Part shown: piece by piece, positions 26,730 to 35,306 of the stretch | Layout: each line of letters starts with the position of its first letter | Numbering within the stretch: position 1 is the first letter of the stretch | NCBI GenBank assembly: GCA_900317505.1 | Contig: ONHB01000019.1 | Coordinates: 1-43,220, forward strand | Origin: an uncultured Lachnospiraceae bacterium | GTDB lineage: Bacteria > Bacillota > Clostridia > Lachnospirales > Lachnospiraceae | Reading direction: 5' to 3' | Length of the DNA stretch: 43,220 nt | Made by a program: the position numbers and the translations under genes | Notes under the pieces: model-generated | Database searches by the model: none | Told to the model about the DNA's origin: nothing | What the model saw: only the letters and a program-made list of their open reading frames with translations

Positions 26730-27662
26730 GTCTTGTATTGTTATGAAACCTTATTTTTCACTGTTTTTTAGAGGTTTACCGATAATTTTGACGAAAAAGG
26801 AGTCTTATGTATACAAATTATTGTTTCATTTTGGGGTCTTGGCACTATATCTTGTGTTTGGATTTTTATGACAGGAGTTTCATTTTGGGGATTAGATTGT
26901 GTAATCTGTTTGAATTTTCTGTTTGCTTTTCGATTCTGATTTGATAGATTTTTATTTTAGATGACAAATATGTCAATAGGAGTTTTTTTGAATTTTATAT
27001 GCCGTTTTAGTTTACATAATTTTATATGCATTTTGACTGATTTGTCTATATATAGTATTTTTGATTTTATAACACCACAAATTTAATGTGTTTTATTGTT
27101 ATGTAAACATATGTTATGTGAACTATTTTGAGTGAAATTTGATAAGTTATATAGGAATCAAATTTTTATTTTTGAAAAATTGGAAATCTGGAAATTAAAA
27201 AGGGGAGATATAGAAAAAATATGGATTTTAAAAAAGGAAATTAAAAATGGTATAAAAAAATAAATACAATAGAAATATATGAATATACAAAAAGAGGAAG
27301 AAATAAAAAGGAAAGAACGGAAAAAAAGCAGAAAATAAAAAGGAGTAAACTGGAAAAAAGCAGAAAATAAAAAGGTGGGAGTTAAAAGATACTCAATAGA
27401 AAAAGGGGAAAGACAAAAAAGTGGAAAACCAGAAAATTAAAAGACAGATTCAAAAACAGTTTCAAAAAAAGCCTAATAAAAAAAGGGAGAAGTGAGAAAA
27501 AGTGAAAAAACAAGAAATGAAAAGACGGACTTAAAAATGTCCACTAGAAAAAGGTGAGGTGAAAAAACAGAAAACAAAAACGAGATTTAAAAACACTTCA
27601 ATAGAAAGAATAAGGATGAATCCCCATATCAGCATGCCAACAGCCATTCTAAACCTCTATTA
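26730..27662. other. Gene-free, AT-rich region with strand-composition switch
   Basis: About 930 bases without a plausible gene. The plus strand is T-rich to about 27.1 kb and then becomes strongly A/G-rich. A 14-base direct repeat, GTTTCATTTTGGGG, occurs at 26823 and 26877. A perfect inverted pair, GTTTACATAA (27010-27019) and TTATGTAAAC (27099-27108), lies around the composition switch. The right part is the degenerate repeat annotated separately. Confidence 0.6.
27319..27615. repeat. Degenerate purine-rich tandem repeat, about 57-80 bp units
   Basis: Units share a GTGAAAAAAC-AGAAAA-AAAAG-AC pattern followed by TTAAAAA and a CAATAGAAAAAGG-like end. Starts are visible at 27319 (short), 27352, 27421, 27502 and 27559. 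The last two units are both 57 bases long; the earlier ones are longer. There is no continuous reading frame across the units. Confidence 0.6.
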
Positions 27663-28373
27663 TCAATCATTCTTCCCCAACTGCTTCTTCCCATAAACCG
27701 CAGCCGCTATACACCAGATCACAATAGAGCTGTTCGTGCTACTCTGGCTCATAACAGACATCCATGTAGCCACGGGCACCTGCATAGCCTGCGCAATATC
27801 CGGGATCACAACAAGCAGAATATTGATTGTAACCGGATGAAAAACGAGCATCCATCTGGAATAACGTGTTTTACCGGCAAGCAGCACCACAAAATGTATT
27901 CCGATAACCAATACCATCGGAACATACATAGGCATGATTGCGATGAGTGTATCATCCCGATAGGCCGTAACAGCTTCGATTGCAGCCTCTGCTCCGATAC
28001 GCGGTCCCAGGTATGTAGTAAACCATGCCAATGTAGCTGACCATGTATGGATTGCCAGAGCTACCGTCACGGTAAATATCCCACACAAATGGTGAACAGC
28101 TTGTGTTTTTTTGTACTTTGCGTCGACATCCGCATTCAGCGCTTTTACCATAAAGTAATAGAGAAAGCTTCCGATCGCGCCCATCCCGATGATGAGTACA
28201 GGCCTCCACCGCCCATAGGCACCTGACAAGTAATATGCCCTGTTAAACATTCCTGTATCTGTCTCCTGCAGCGGAATACAGCCAAGCAGCCAGTCTCCGG
28301 CAGCCATGAGTATTCCTCCGATTGCACCGAGAATACACCATCGGATAAACTTTTTATTTTCTTCTGTTTTCAT
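27663..28373 (-). CDS. Polytopic membrane protein of unknown function (possibly DUF6796)
   Basis: 236 residues with six or seven hydrophobic segments: WCILGAIGGILMAAGDWLLG, VLIIGMGAIGSFLYYFMV, HHLCGIFTVTVALAIHTWS, MPMYVPMVLVIGIHFVVLL, INILLVVIPDIAQAM and IVIWCIAAAVYG. I believe it belongs to the DUF6796-type clostridial membrane proteins, but only from general likeness. No catalytic motif is seen beyond a few conserved His and Asp residues inside membrane segments. GGAGG stands 7 bases before ATG 28373. The gene-free region follows downstream. Confidence 0.65.
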   Translation of the reverse strand: MKTEENKKFIRWCILGAIGGILMAAGDWLLGCIPLQETDTGMFNRAYYLSGAYGRWRPVLIIGMGAIGSFLYYFMVKALNADVDAKYKKTQAVHHLCGIFTVTVALAIHTWSATLAWFTTYLGPRIGAEAAIEAVTAYRDDTLIAIMPMYVPMVLVIGIHFVVLLAGKTRYSRWMLVFHPVTINILLVVIPDIAQAMQVPVATWMSVMSQSSTNSSIVIWCIAAAVYGKKQLGKND

Positions 28374-28399
28374 TCTTTCGCCTCCAATTACATTTTATG

Positions 28400-28625
28400 A
28401 TAAGCTTTCATCCCGGACATAGCGGTAGATGGCATCAAAAGTGAGGTCAACATTCATTTGAAGCAAAACTCCAAAAAGAGTATCCCGGATCTGATATGCG
28501 GTATAAATAGATTTAATACAATTCACCACCTGTAGATGCGATTGGCAATCAGATCTGGAAAAGATAATTCCGGGGATTATATTGAAGAATTTGCACAGAT
28601 GCTCAGGGAGTGCTTTTAGGCAATA
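28400..28625 (-). pseudogene. Possible gene remnant between the LURP-one and membrane-protein genes
   Basis: On the minus strand 75 codons stay open from directly after the TAG of the LURP-one gene to a TAA at 28400, in the same frame as that gene, ending LTFDAIYRYVRDESLS. It has no good start codon or ribosome site apart from an internal Met. Protein-like composition suggests the C-terminus of a lost gene; chance is not excluded, as an AT-moderate frame of this size occurs now and then. I recognise no family. Confidence 0.3.
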
Positions 28626-29102
28626 CTAGTTGTTATTCTGCGTGCAGTTTGCCGCATCAATCGCAACGACCAGCATTAAAGCCATGATCTCATCCTCCGG
28701 CCGCTGAATATCAATCGCATAGGTATCTCCCCAGCGGAACAGCTGCTTGGAAATATGAACAACCACGCTGCAGCCCTCATATACATCATAGTCCCATGCC
28801 AGAAAGTCGCCCTCGCAGCGCCATCCGTTATAATCCAGACTATACTTGGGACGGAACAGGGTAAACTTTTTTTCAATGCTTCCAAAATATTTCCCGCCAA
28901 TCTCAATATCAAAAGCCGGCAGCAAAGTAAACAGTCTCTGCTTTACCATTCCGATCTGATTTTTAGACCGGTCGCAGACACGCAGCTGGTGCCCCAGCCG
29001 AAACAGCTTTGCCTCCACAAAATACTTTGGATTGCCATATTCATCATAAACATCATATGTATCTGTCCATGAAAAAACTCTCTGTTTTAATAATAATCTC
29101 AT
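28626..29102 (-). CDS. LURP-one-related (LOR) family protein
   Basis: 158 residues, a single LURP-one/Tubby-like beta-barrel domain. Characteristic strands are RVFSWTDTYDVYDEYGNPKYFVEAKLF, the basic turn KNQIGMVKQRLF, and the C-terminal helix (PEDEIMALMLVVAIDAANC). The family is widespread in Firmicutes, with structural similarity to the phospholipid scramblase/Tubby fold; function is unknown. ATG 29102 has AGGGGA upstream. It follows the nitroreductase by 11 bases and is likely in its operon. Confidence 0.85.
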   Translation of the reverse strand: MRLLLKQRVFSWTDTYDVYDEYGNPKYFVEAKLFRLGHQLRVCDRSKNQIGMVKQRLFTLLPAFDIEIGGKYFGSIEKKFTLFRPKYSLDYNGWRCEGDFLAWDYDVYEGCSVVVHISKQLFRWGDTYAIDIQRPEDEIMALMLVVAIDAANCTQNNN

Positions 29103-29113
29103 TTTTATTCCCC

Positions 29114-29695
29114 TTATCGATACTCCAAAACTTCATTCATCGCTTTTCTCGGTCTCGGCAACGGATCCTCCGCTGCATATCCTAGTGCAACCGCTCCGAT
29201 CAGCTGTCCCGGCGACTGGATAAACGCAACCATCGCATCATAGGCAAAGCAGGTATTGGCAATCCACAAGGTTCCAAGTCCCAGCTCTGTTGCCTTTAAA
29301 ATCATATTTTCAATCGCGGCACCTATGGATAGAGAATCGCATATTTCCGCCAGTCTCTGATCTGCATCTACCGCTTCATAAGGCGAGCCTCCATTGGTAT
29401 TCATGACAATGATAACGACCGGAGCCTCCCGCATGATCTGCAGGGTATGAAAAGCGTCCGGCAGTCCAAAAGCGGATTTGGGAAGCAGCGCATGATCCTG
29501 CTGCTCCTTCATAAGTCCTGCTTCCATGACATCTAAAAGCTGCCGCTTTGCTTCTTTGGTATAGACCAGATATTTCCATGGCTGGCGGTTCTTTGCCGAA
29601 GGCGCAAGTGTCGCCGCTTTCACAATCTGCTCGATCTGGTCTTTACTGACAGGTGTGTCAGTATATTTCCGGATGCTTCTTCTTTTCTCAATCAT
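29114..29695 (-). CDS. Nitroreductase-family flavoprotein
   Basis: FMN-dependent NAD(P)H oxidoreductase of 193 residues. The N-terminus MIEKRRSIRKYTDTPVSKDQI and AATLAPSAKNRQPWKYLV is the family's FMN phosphate site, and the C-terminal LGTLWIANTCFAYDAM and LIGAVALGYAAEDP match the usual ending. The physiological substrate is not known. ATG 29695 overlaps the stop of the upstream dehydrogenase (ATGA), fixing the start and implying translational coupling. Two flavoenzymes made together could form a redox pair; this is inference. Confidence 0.9.
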   Translation of the reverse strand: MIEKRRSIRKYTDTPVSKDQIEQIVKAATLAPSAKNRQPWKYLVYTKEAKRQLLDVMEAGLMKEQQDHALLPKSAFGLPDAFHTLQIMREAPVVIIVMNTNGGSPYEAVDADQRLAEICDSLSIGAAIENMILKATELGLGTLWIANTCFAYDAMVAFIQSPGQLIGAVALGYAAEDPLPRPRKAMNEVLEYR

Positions 29696-30710
29696 ACACG
29701 CACCATCTCCCCGCAGATATCCGGTATACTGCGTGCCCCGCACATATACATGGTATCCACAAGCTCTGCCTTTAATTTATCAAAATAACATTCCATGCCC
29801 TCTGTCCCGCCGCCATAATAGGCGATCAGCACAGGCCGGCAGATCATACACATATCAGCGCCCAGGGCAAGTGCCTTGAAAATATCAAGCCCGGAACGGA
29901 TGCCGCCATCTACGATGATCGTTGTCTTTCCTTTTACCGTGGCTGCGATCTCCGGGAGCACCTCTGCCGTGCCGGGGGTATCGGAAAGCACCCTTCCACC
30001 ATGGTTGGATACGATAATCGCATCTGCGCCCGCTTCTACGGCTTTCAGCGCACTTTTCGCTGTCATCACACCTTTTACCACAAAGGGAACCTTTGCTGCC
30101 TCTTTGAGCCTCTGGAGCTGTTCTACGGACTTTGTACCGCTTACTCCATGTCCTGTTTTTAAATGTGGCAGTCCGGCACTGTCAACAACGACCGTAATAG
30201 CAAGCGGAGACCGGTCAGCATGGCACAGCTCCATCTGTTTTATAATATTCTCATCTGCCTCAGGATTGATAACCGGAATACCGCAATTATCATGGCGTAA
30301 CCGCGATTCGATCGCTGCCGCATGCACGCGCGGCTCCAGCCCCGTACTGTAAAAATGTAAAATGCCCATGCTCTCACAGGCAGCCATACAGGTCTCATTG
30401 AAGTCCCGTACATCATCCGTCGGATTGTACTGCTTTGCAATGGAGCCGATCGGAGCCGAAACAAGCGGGAATGCCAGCTTTCTTCCAAAAAGCTCTGTCG
30501 ATGTATCGATCGGCGTATTGGGCACAATGGCATCCATATTCAGTTTGATCCTTCTCCATGCCTTATAATTGTCGTTTGCACCGTTACCCGGTCCCTTTGA
30601 GCCCGGTCCCGGCAACGTATGTCCGCAGGCCAGTCCATTGCACTCCGGGCACACCCTGCAGTTTGACCCGATCGTTTTTTTGCTCTTTCCAGTACTTCTT
30701 TATAATCCAT
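29692..30710 (-). pseudogene. FMN-dependent alpha-hydroxyacid dehydrogenase with apparent 1-base frameshift
   Basis: FMN oxidoreductase of the lactate/glycolate oxidase superfamily. The main frame (from GTG 30654) holds the barrel: PLVSAPIGSIAKQY, PFVVKGVMTAKSAL with the FMN lysine, SNHGGRVLSDTPG with the catalytic His, and IIVDGGIRSGLDIFKALALGAD. The normal N-terminus (MDYKEVLERAKK, then TIGSNCRVCPEC) is present, but an ATG at 30710 with GAGAGGATAAGG upstream reads in another frame. A7 at 30675-30681 would need to be A8 to join them, giving 339 residues, the usual length. This may be a real indel, an assembly error, or -1 slippage on A-AAA-AAA. A short GTG-start product lacking about 20 residues is also possible. 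Confidence 0.75.
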
Positions 30711-30849
30711 ATCCTTATCCTCTCCGTTTCAAGCGGGCTTTTGTTATAAAAAAATCCTGCCATCACGTTTATCCAATTACCTTTGCGATCAAATGCATTT
30801 AAATAATCATGACAGCAGGACATTTGTGACAAAACCGCCTTTGGTCCAA

Positions 30850-31608
30850 CTATAATACACTGTTCAAAAATTGCTTTGCCTTGTCCGTCTTGGGATTCTC
30901 AAACATTTCGGCCGGTGTACCCTCTTCCAGTATCACACCGTCATACATAAATACGACACGGTCAGCAACCTCTCTTGCAAATCCCATTTCATGTGTGACA
31001 CAGATCATGGTCATTCCCTGTTTGGCAAGATCCTTCATAACGTTTAATACCTCACCGACAAGCTCCGGATCCAGCGCAGAGGTCGGCTCATCAAAGAGCA
31101 TGATCTTGGGCTCCATGGCAAGCGCACGGGCAATGGCTACACGCTGCTGCTGTCCGCCTGACAGATTGTTGGGATATGCATCCGCCTTGTCTGACAGCCC
31201 AACCTTGGCAAGCAGCTCCAAAGCCAGCTTGTCTGCCGCTTCGGGATCCATGTTTTTAACCTTGATCGGGGCAATCTTGACATTGTCCCTGACGCTCAGA
31301 TGTGGGAAAAGATTGAAGCGCTGGAATACCATTCCCATTTCCAGTAAAAGCGCTTTGTGCTTTTCTTTGCTCATGCCGCCGATGACTTTTCCTTTTTCTG
31401 CATGAACAAACAGTTCATCTTCGATAAAGATCTTACCGGAGGTGATCGTCTCCAATGTATTTAAGGAGCGTAAAAAGGTAGACTTACCGGCACCGGAGGG
31501 TCCGATGATGACGATAACCTCTCCCTGCTCTACAGTCAGATTCACATCCTTTAATACCTTTAAATCTCCAAAATCCTTGCATAATGCTTCTGTTTTAATA
31601 TATGACAT
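30850..31608 (-). CDS. Polar amino-acid ABC transporter ATPase (GlnQ-like)
   Basis: 252 residues. Walker A is GPSGAGKST, signature [16 protein letters not shown], Walker [15 protein letters not shown]-loop [14 protein letters not shown], which is the polar-amino-acid importer ATPase type. It energises the importer formed with the permease at 31622 and the binding protein at 32456. ATG 31608 ([13 protein letters not shown]) has AGGAGG upstream, inside the last codons of the permease. It is the last gene of the operon. Confidence 0.93.
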   Translation of the reverse strand: MSYIKTEALCKDFGDLKVLKDVNLTVEQGEVIVIIGPSGAGKSTFLRSLNTLETITSGKIFIEDELFVHAEKGKVIGGMSKEKHKALLLEMGMVFQRFNLFPHLSVRDNVKIAPIKVKNMDPEAADKLALELLAKVGLSDKADAYPNNLSGGQQQRVAIARALAMEPKIMLFDEPTSALDPELVGEVLNVMKDLAKQGMTMICVTHEMGFAREVADRVVFMYDGVILEEGTPAEMFENPKTDKAKQFLNSVL

Positions 31609-31621
31609 GTCTGACTCCCTC

Positions 31622-32281
31622 CTATTCGTATACGGAATATTTCTTCTCAAGTCTGTTAAAGATGAATGAGAATACAGCTGTAATGATCAGATAAATGATC
31701 ATCGCCGGAATATATACAAGTGCCGTTGCGGATGAAGAAGAAATCGCTCTTGTCACCTTTGTCAGATCGGACAGGCCGATGATGGCAACCAGCGAAACAT
31801 CCTTTAATACCATAATAAATTCATTACCTACCGGAGGAATCAGGCGGCGTACAGTCTGCGGAATAATGATATAACGCATCGTCTGTCCATAAGTCATGCC
31901 CAATGCCTTGGCAGCTTCATTTTGGCCTTTATCAATGGACTGGATACCGGCTCTGATATTTTCTGCCAGATAAGCGGCTGAATTGAGTGTGTAGGCGATC
32001 ATGGCTGCAACAAATGCACTTTTGATCGTCAGTGCCGGATTAAACTGGGGCAGACCAAAATAGATAAAATAAATCTGCATCAGTAACGGTGTACCTCTGA
32101 AAAAGAAGATATAAGCGCTGCAGGGCTTATTGATAATGGGATTTTTGGACATTTTGCCCAGAGCCAGAAACAGGCTTAAAACAAGTCCGATTGCAACCGA
32201 TAAAATGGTGATTATGATTGTCATCTTGGCACCATTTAATAACTGTGGCATCCAGGTTATGATTTTGTTGAGTGCGTCCAC
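31622..32281 (-). CDS. Polar amino-acid ABC transporter permease (HisM/GlnP-like)
   Basis: 219 residues with five membrane segments. The EAA loop is [32 protein letters not shown] in outline, with family start [19 protein letters not shown]. It forms the channel of the importer. GTG 32281 is the start, with TAGGAGG 8 bases upstream. It ends 13 bases before the ATPase start. Substrate cannot be assigned from sequence. Confidence 0.92.
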   Translation of the reverse strand: MDALNKIITWMPQLLNGAKMTIIITILSVAIGLVLSLFLALGKMSKNPIINKPCSAYIFFFRGTPLLMQIYFIYFGLPQFNPALTIKSAFVAAMIAYTLNSAAYLAENIRAGIQSIDKGQNEAAKALGMTYGQTMRYIIIPQTVRRLIPPVGNEFIMVLKDVSLVAIIGLSDLTKVTRAISSSSATALVYIPAMIIYLIITAVFSFIFNRLEKKYSVYE

Positions 32282-32366
32282 GTTGTTTCCTCCTAAATGT
32301 ATTACTGTCTTTGTTTGTGTTACTATCTTTGTTATTTTACAACATATGGTTTTATTTTACAAAGAA

Positions 32367-32401
32367 ACTCCCTGTCTGTAAAGTCACAGACAGAGAGTTA
32401 T
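32367..32401 (-). promoter_or_regulatory. Intercistronic hairpin between binding protein and permease
   Basis: ACTC, CTGTCTGT (32372-32379), 6-base loop, ACAGACAG (32386-32393), GAGT form a near-perfect 12-bp stem. On the minus strand it is followed by TTTCTTTG. Such hairpins protect or partly terminate the binding-protein message and give more binding protein than permease. Known behaviour of importer operons; inferred here. Confidence 0.55.
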
Positions 32402-32455
32402 TTTTTTGTTTATTCTGCCGGTCTGACACAGTGAATCTAAAACCGAAGCCGGAAT

Positions 32456-33307
32456 TTAGTAATCAATATCAGCTGTGATATCGCTTCCGAAGTATTTGGT
32501 TGCAATCTCACCAAGCTTGCCGTTTTCTTTTAATGTAGAAATAGCAGCTTCCATTGCGTCTTTCAGATTGTCATTGCCTTTCTTGAAGCACATTACGATC
32601 GGTTCTGCTTCAGGTGCCTGCCATACAGTCTTGTAGTTGTTGGATTCATCACCAAGATAGTAAGAAGCTACAACTGCGTCTGTACATACGGCATCAACAC
32701 GGCCTGCTTTGATCTCATCAAATGCATTGATAACTTTTTCATACTGTCTTAAATCTACATCAACACCTGCAGCGATCTGATCCTGCATAACGTAATCTGC
32801 AGTTGTTTCCATCTGAACAGCTACGGATTTGCCGGAAAGATCTGTTACATCAGCGATATCTGAGTCGTTGGGAACAACCAGTACCGGTGCATTTGCAACA
32901 TAAGGCTTAGATAATAAATATTCTTCGTTTCTGCCATCTGTGTAGCTTACGCATGACATGATGACATCATATTTGTCTGCGTCAACACCTGCAAAGATAC
33001 CATCCCATGCAGTATCAACGATTTCTAATTCCAGTCCCATTTCATCAGCGATTGCTGCAGCTAACTCCATATCAAATCCGATCGGAGTAGCTCCGTCTTC
33101 ATCGAAATACTCCATCGGAGGGTAACCAACTTCTGCTGCTACCTTAAGCTTACCGGCCTCTAAAGTCAGGGAACCGCCTGTAGCTTCTGCTGTATCTGTT
33201 GTACCAGATTCTGTTGTTTCTTCTGCAGACTGTGTAGAACCGCAGGCTGTTAAAGAACCAACTACCATTGCACCTGCAAGAACACAGGCAAGTAATCTTT
33301 TCTTCAT
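32456..33307 (-). CDS. Polar amino-acid ABC transporter substrate-binding lipoprotein
   Basis: 283 residues, exported and lipid-anchored: the signal MKKRLLACVLAGAMVVGSLT ends in a lipobox with Cys22, followed by a Thr/Glu/Ser-rich linker. The mature part has the family signature IGFDMELAAAIADEMGLELEIVD in outline, DVIMSCVSYTDGRNEEYLLS, and a C-terminal KENGKLGEIATKYFG. ATG 33307 follows AGGAGGAGAAAATT. It is the first gene of the importer operon, with the promoter at 33462-33491. Probable ligand: a polar or basic amino acid; not determined. Confidence 0.93.
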   Translation of the reverse strand: MKKRLLACVLAGAMVVGSLTACGSTQSAEETTESGTTDTAEATGGSLTLEAGKLKVAAEVGYPPMEYFDEDGATPIGFDMELAAAIADEMGLELEIVDTAWDGIFAGVDADKYDVIMSCVSYTDGRNEEYLLSKPYVANAPVLVVPNDSDIADVTDLSGKSVAVQMETTADYVMQDQIAAGVDVDLRQYEKVINAFDEIKAGRVDAVCTDAVVASYYLGDESNNYKTVWQAPEAEPIVMCFKKGNDNLKDAMEAAISTLKENGKLGEIATKYFGSDITADIDY

Positions 33308-33421
33308 AATTTTCTCCTCCTGAAAAATACGCGGTCTTATTTTCACACACCATGGTTCTGATGCTCTGTATGCCGGTGTCATTTACCGTCACCACTTGAA
33401 AAGTACCGCCACAACATAAAA

Positions 33422-33458
33422 TATGGACAATGTATCTAGTCCGACATCATTGTCCATA
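33422..33458 (-). promoter_or_regulatory. Inverted repeat at the start of the importer transcript
   Basis: TATGGACAATG (33422-33432) and CATTGTCCATA (33448-33458) are perfect 11-bp arms with a 15-base spacer. On the minus strand this begins about 4 bases after the -10 box, so it covers the transcription start: either an operator for a dimeric regulator or a 5' hairpin of the mRNA. Confidence 0.6.
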
Positions 33459-33461
33459 AGT

Positions 33462-33491
33462 ATAGTATCATTCCGTGTTTTATTTGTCAAA
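33462..33491 (-). promoter_or_regulatory. Promoter of the amino-acid importer operon
   Basis: On the minus strand TTGACA (33491-33486), 18 bases, TACTAT (33467-33462). A consensus -35 with a fair -10. The leader to the binding-protein ATG is about 150 bases. Confidence 0.65.
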
Positions 33492-33575
33492 CCGAATTTT
33501 CCCGGCACGGTTTTCTCCGTTTTTTATCAATTACAGCAATACGTTATCACCTTTTACCACTACAATCCAGCAGTC

Positions 33576-35306
33576 TTATTTTGCCAGACGGTAAAGCTCA
33601 GCGTAAAATCCGCCTTTTTCCAAAAGTGTCTTGTGATCGCCCTGCTCAATGATATTTCCATCCTTCATAACAAGGATCACATCGGCTTCTTTGATCGTAG
33701 AAAGTCTGTGGGCAACAATAAAGGTAGTCTTTCCCTTCATCAGCTTTGCAAAGGCATTCTGGATCTTTAATTCCGTACGGGTATCGATTGAAGAGGTTGC
33801 CTCATCCAAAATCAGCATCGGAGGCAGCGCCAACATAACTCTTGAAATACATAAGAGCTGTTTCTGTCCCTGACTTAGGGATCCGCCGTCTTCACCGATC
33901 ACCGTGTCATATCCGTTTGGCAGTCTCTTGATAAAGCTGTGTACATGGGATGCCTTGGCAGCCTCGATGACCTCTTCCCTGGTGGCATCCGGCTTGGCCA
34001 TACAGATATTTTCCATAATCGTACCGGATTTCAGCCATGTTTCCTGCAGCACCATTCCATAGGAAGAACGCAGGCTGTTTCTTGTGACATGACGGATATC
34101 CTCGCCCATGACCCTGATACTGCCTTCGTTGACATCGTAAAAACGCATTAACAAATTGATGATCGTGGTCTTTCCACAACCTGTCGGTCCTACAATCGCA
34201 ACACGCTCTCCGGGCTTTACATGCAGGTTGAAATCCTCAATCAGCTTCTGCTCTTCGGTATAAGAAAACTTCACGTCGCAAAGCTCTACATCCCCGTTTT
34301 CATAATGCATATTGACCGCATCTGAATCATCCGGGATCTGCGGTGTTTCTTCGATCAGGGCAAAAATACGTGCCGCACAGGCAATCGCATTCTGAAGCTC
34401 TGTTACTACACCGGAAATTTCATTAAACGGCTTGGTGTACTGGTTGGCATAGCTTAAAAATGCGGAAAGCTGGCCAACACTCATGTAGCCTGAAATAACA
34501 GCCAGGGCTCCGCTGATACCAACACCGGCATATACCAAGCTGTTGACAAAACGTGTGCTCGGATTGGTAATGGATGAAAAGAAGGTCGCTCTCAATGAGC
34601 AGTTTTCCAGTCTATCGTTGATCTCAGCGAAACGTTCTGCCACATCATCCTGTTTGGAAAAGACTTGGACAACCTTCTGGTTACCGATCATTTCATCGAT
34701 CAGGGCTGTCTGCTCGCCTCTGGTCTCTGACTGTGCCTTAAACATCGAATAAGTCTTCCGTGCGATAAAGCTTGCCACAAAAAGAGACACAGGCGTGATC
34801 ACAATAACAACCAGTGCAACGACCACATTGACCGTCAGCATAAAATACAGGGTTCCCAATATGGTAAGTACACCGGAAAACAGCTGTGTAAATCCCATCA
34901 ACAGACCGTCGGCAAACTGGTCAACATCTGCGATGATCTTGCTGACAACCTCACCGGTCGGGTGGTTGTCCAGATATTTCAGAGGTAAAATCTGGATTTT
35001 ATCAAAAGCATCTTTACGGATATCCCTTACAACCAGATAAGTCATCCGGTTATTGCAAAGGCTCATGCACCACTGGGCTGCTGCCGTCAGTAAAATGACA
35101 CTGCCCATAGTCCGCAATAATGAAAACAGCATGTCAAAATCTACCATCTTGGCACCGATCATCTGGTCAACGGCAGATCCTGTCAAAATCGGCAGATACA
35201 GTGTTCCAAACACGGTAAACGCCGCCAGTACAAGTGATAACAGCAGATAAACCCAGTATCTGCGGATATATTTTAAAATTCTCTTCATGGTTTCTGCATT
35301 AGTCAT
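33576..35306 (-). CDS. Heterodimeric ABC exporter, subunit with consensus catalytic site
   Basis: 576 residues: six membrane helices (about 1-310), then an ATPase domain. Walker A is GPTGCGKTT, Walker B MLILDEATSSID with the catalytic glutamate, H-loop FIVAHRLSTIKEAD. The signature is LSQGQKQLLCISRV, with Gln in place of the second Gly. Together with the partner at 35299 it makes an asymmetric exporter of the LmrCD/BmrCD/TmrAB kind, exporting drugs, lipids or peptides. The 8-base overlap with the partner gene shows co-translation. Confidence 0.92.
   Translation of the reverse strand: MTNAETMKRILKYIRRYWVYLLLSLVLAAFTVFGTLYLPILTGSAVDQMIGAKMVDFDMLFSLLRTMGSVILLTAAAQWCMSLCNNRMTYLVVRDIRKDAFDKIQILPLKYLDNHPTGEVVSKIIADVDQFADGLLMGFTQLFSGVLTILGTLYFMLTVNVVVALVVIVITPVSLFVASFIARKTYSMFKAQSETRGEQTALIDEMIGNQKVVQVFSKQDDVAERFAEINDRLENCSLRATFFSSITNPSTRFVNSLVYAGVGISGALAVISGYMSVGQLSAFLSYANQYTKPFNEISGVVTELQNAIACAARIFALIEETPQIPDDSDAVNMHYENGDVELCDVKFSYTEEQKLIEDFNLHVKPGERVAIVGPTGCGKTTIINLLMRFYDVNEGSIRVMGEDIRHVTRNSLRSSYGMVLQETWLKSGTIMENICMAKPDATREEVIEAAKASHVHSFIKRLPNGYDTVIGEDGGSLSQGQKQLLCISRVMLALPPMLILDEATSSIDTRTELKIQNAFAKLMKGKTTFIVAHRLSTIKEADVILVMKDGNIIEQGDHKTLLEKGGFYAELYRLAK

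Noticed and set aside
27181..27330. Very short ORFs with AAAAGGGGAG-like ribosome sites in the purine-rich spacer
   Set aside because: Purine-rich sequence makes such sites by chance; the frames end within a few codons.
27319..27615. Possible CRISPR array
   Set aside because: Repeat units are degenerate along their full length with no constant repeat alternating with unique spacers, and no cas gene is near.
28536..28619. Plus-strand ORF of 27 codons starting MRLAIRSGKDNSGDYIEEFA
   Set aside because: Looks protein-like but has no ribosome site, is very short and overlaps the better minus-strand frame; undecidable from sequence alone.
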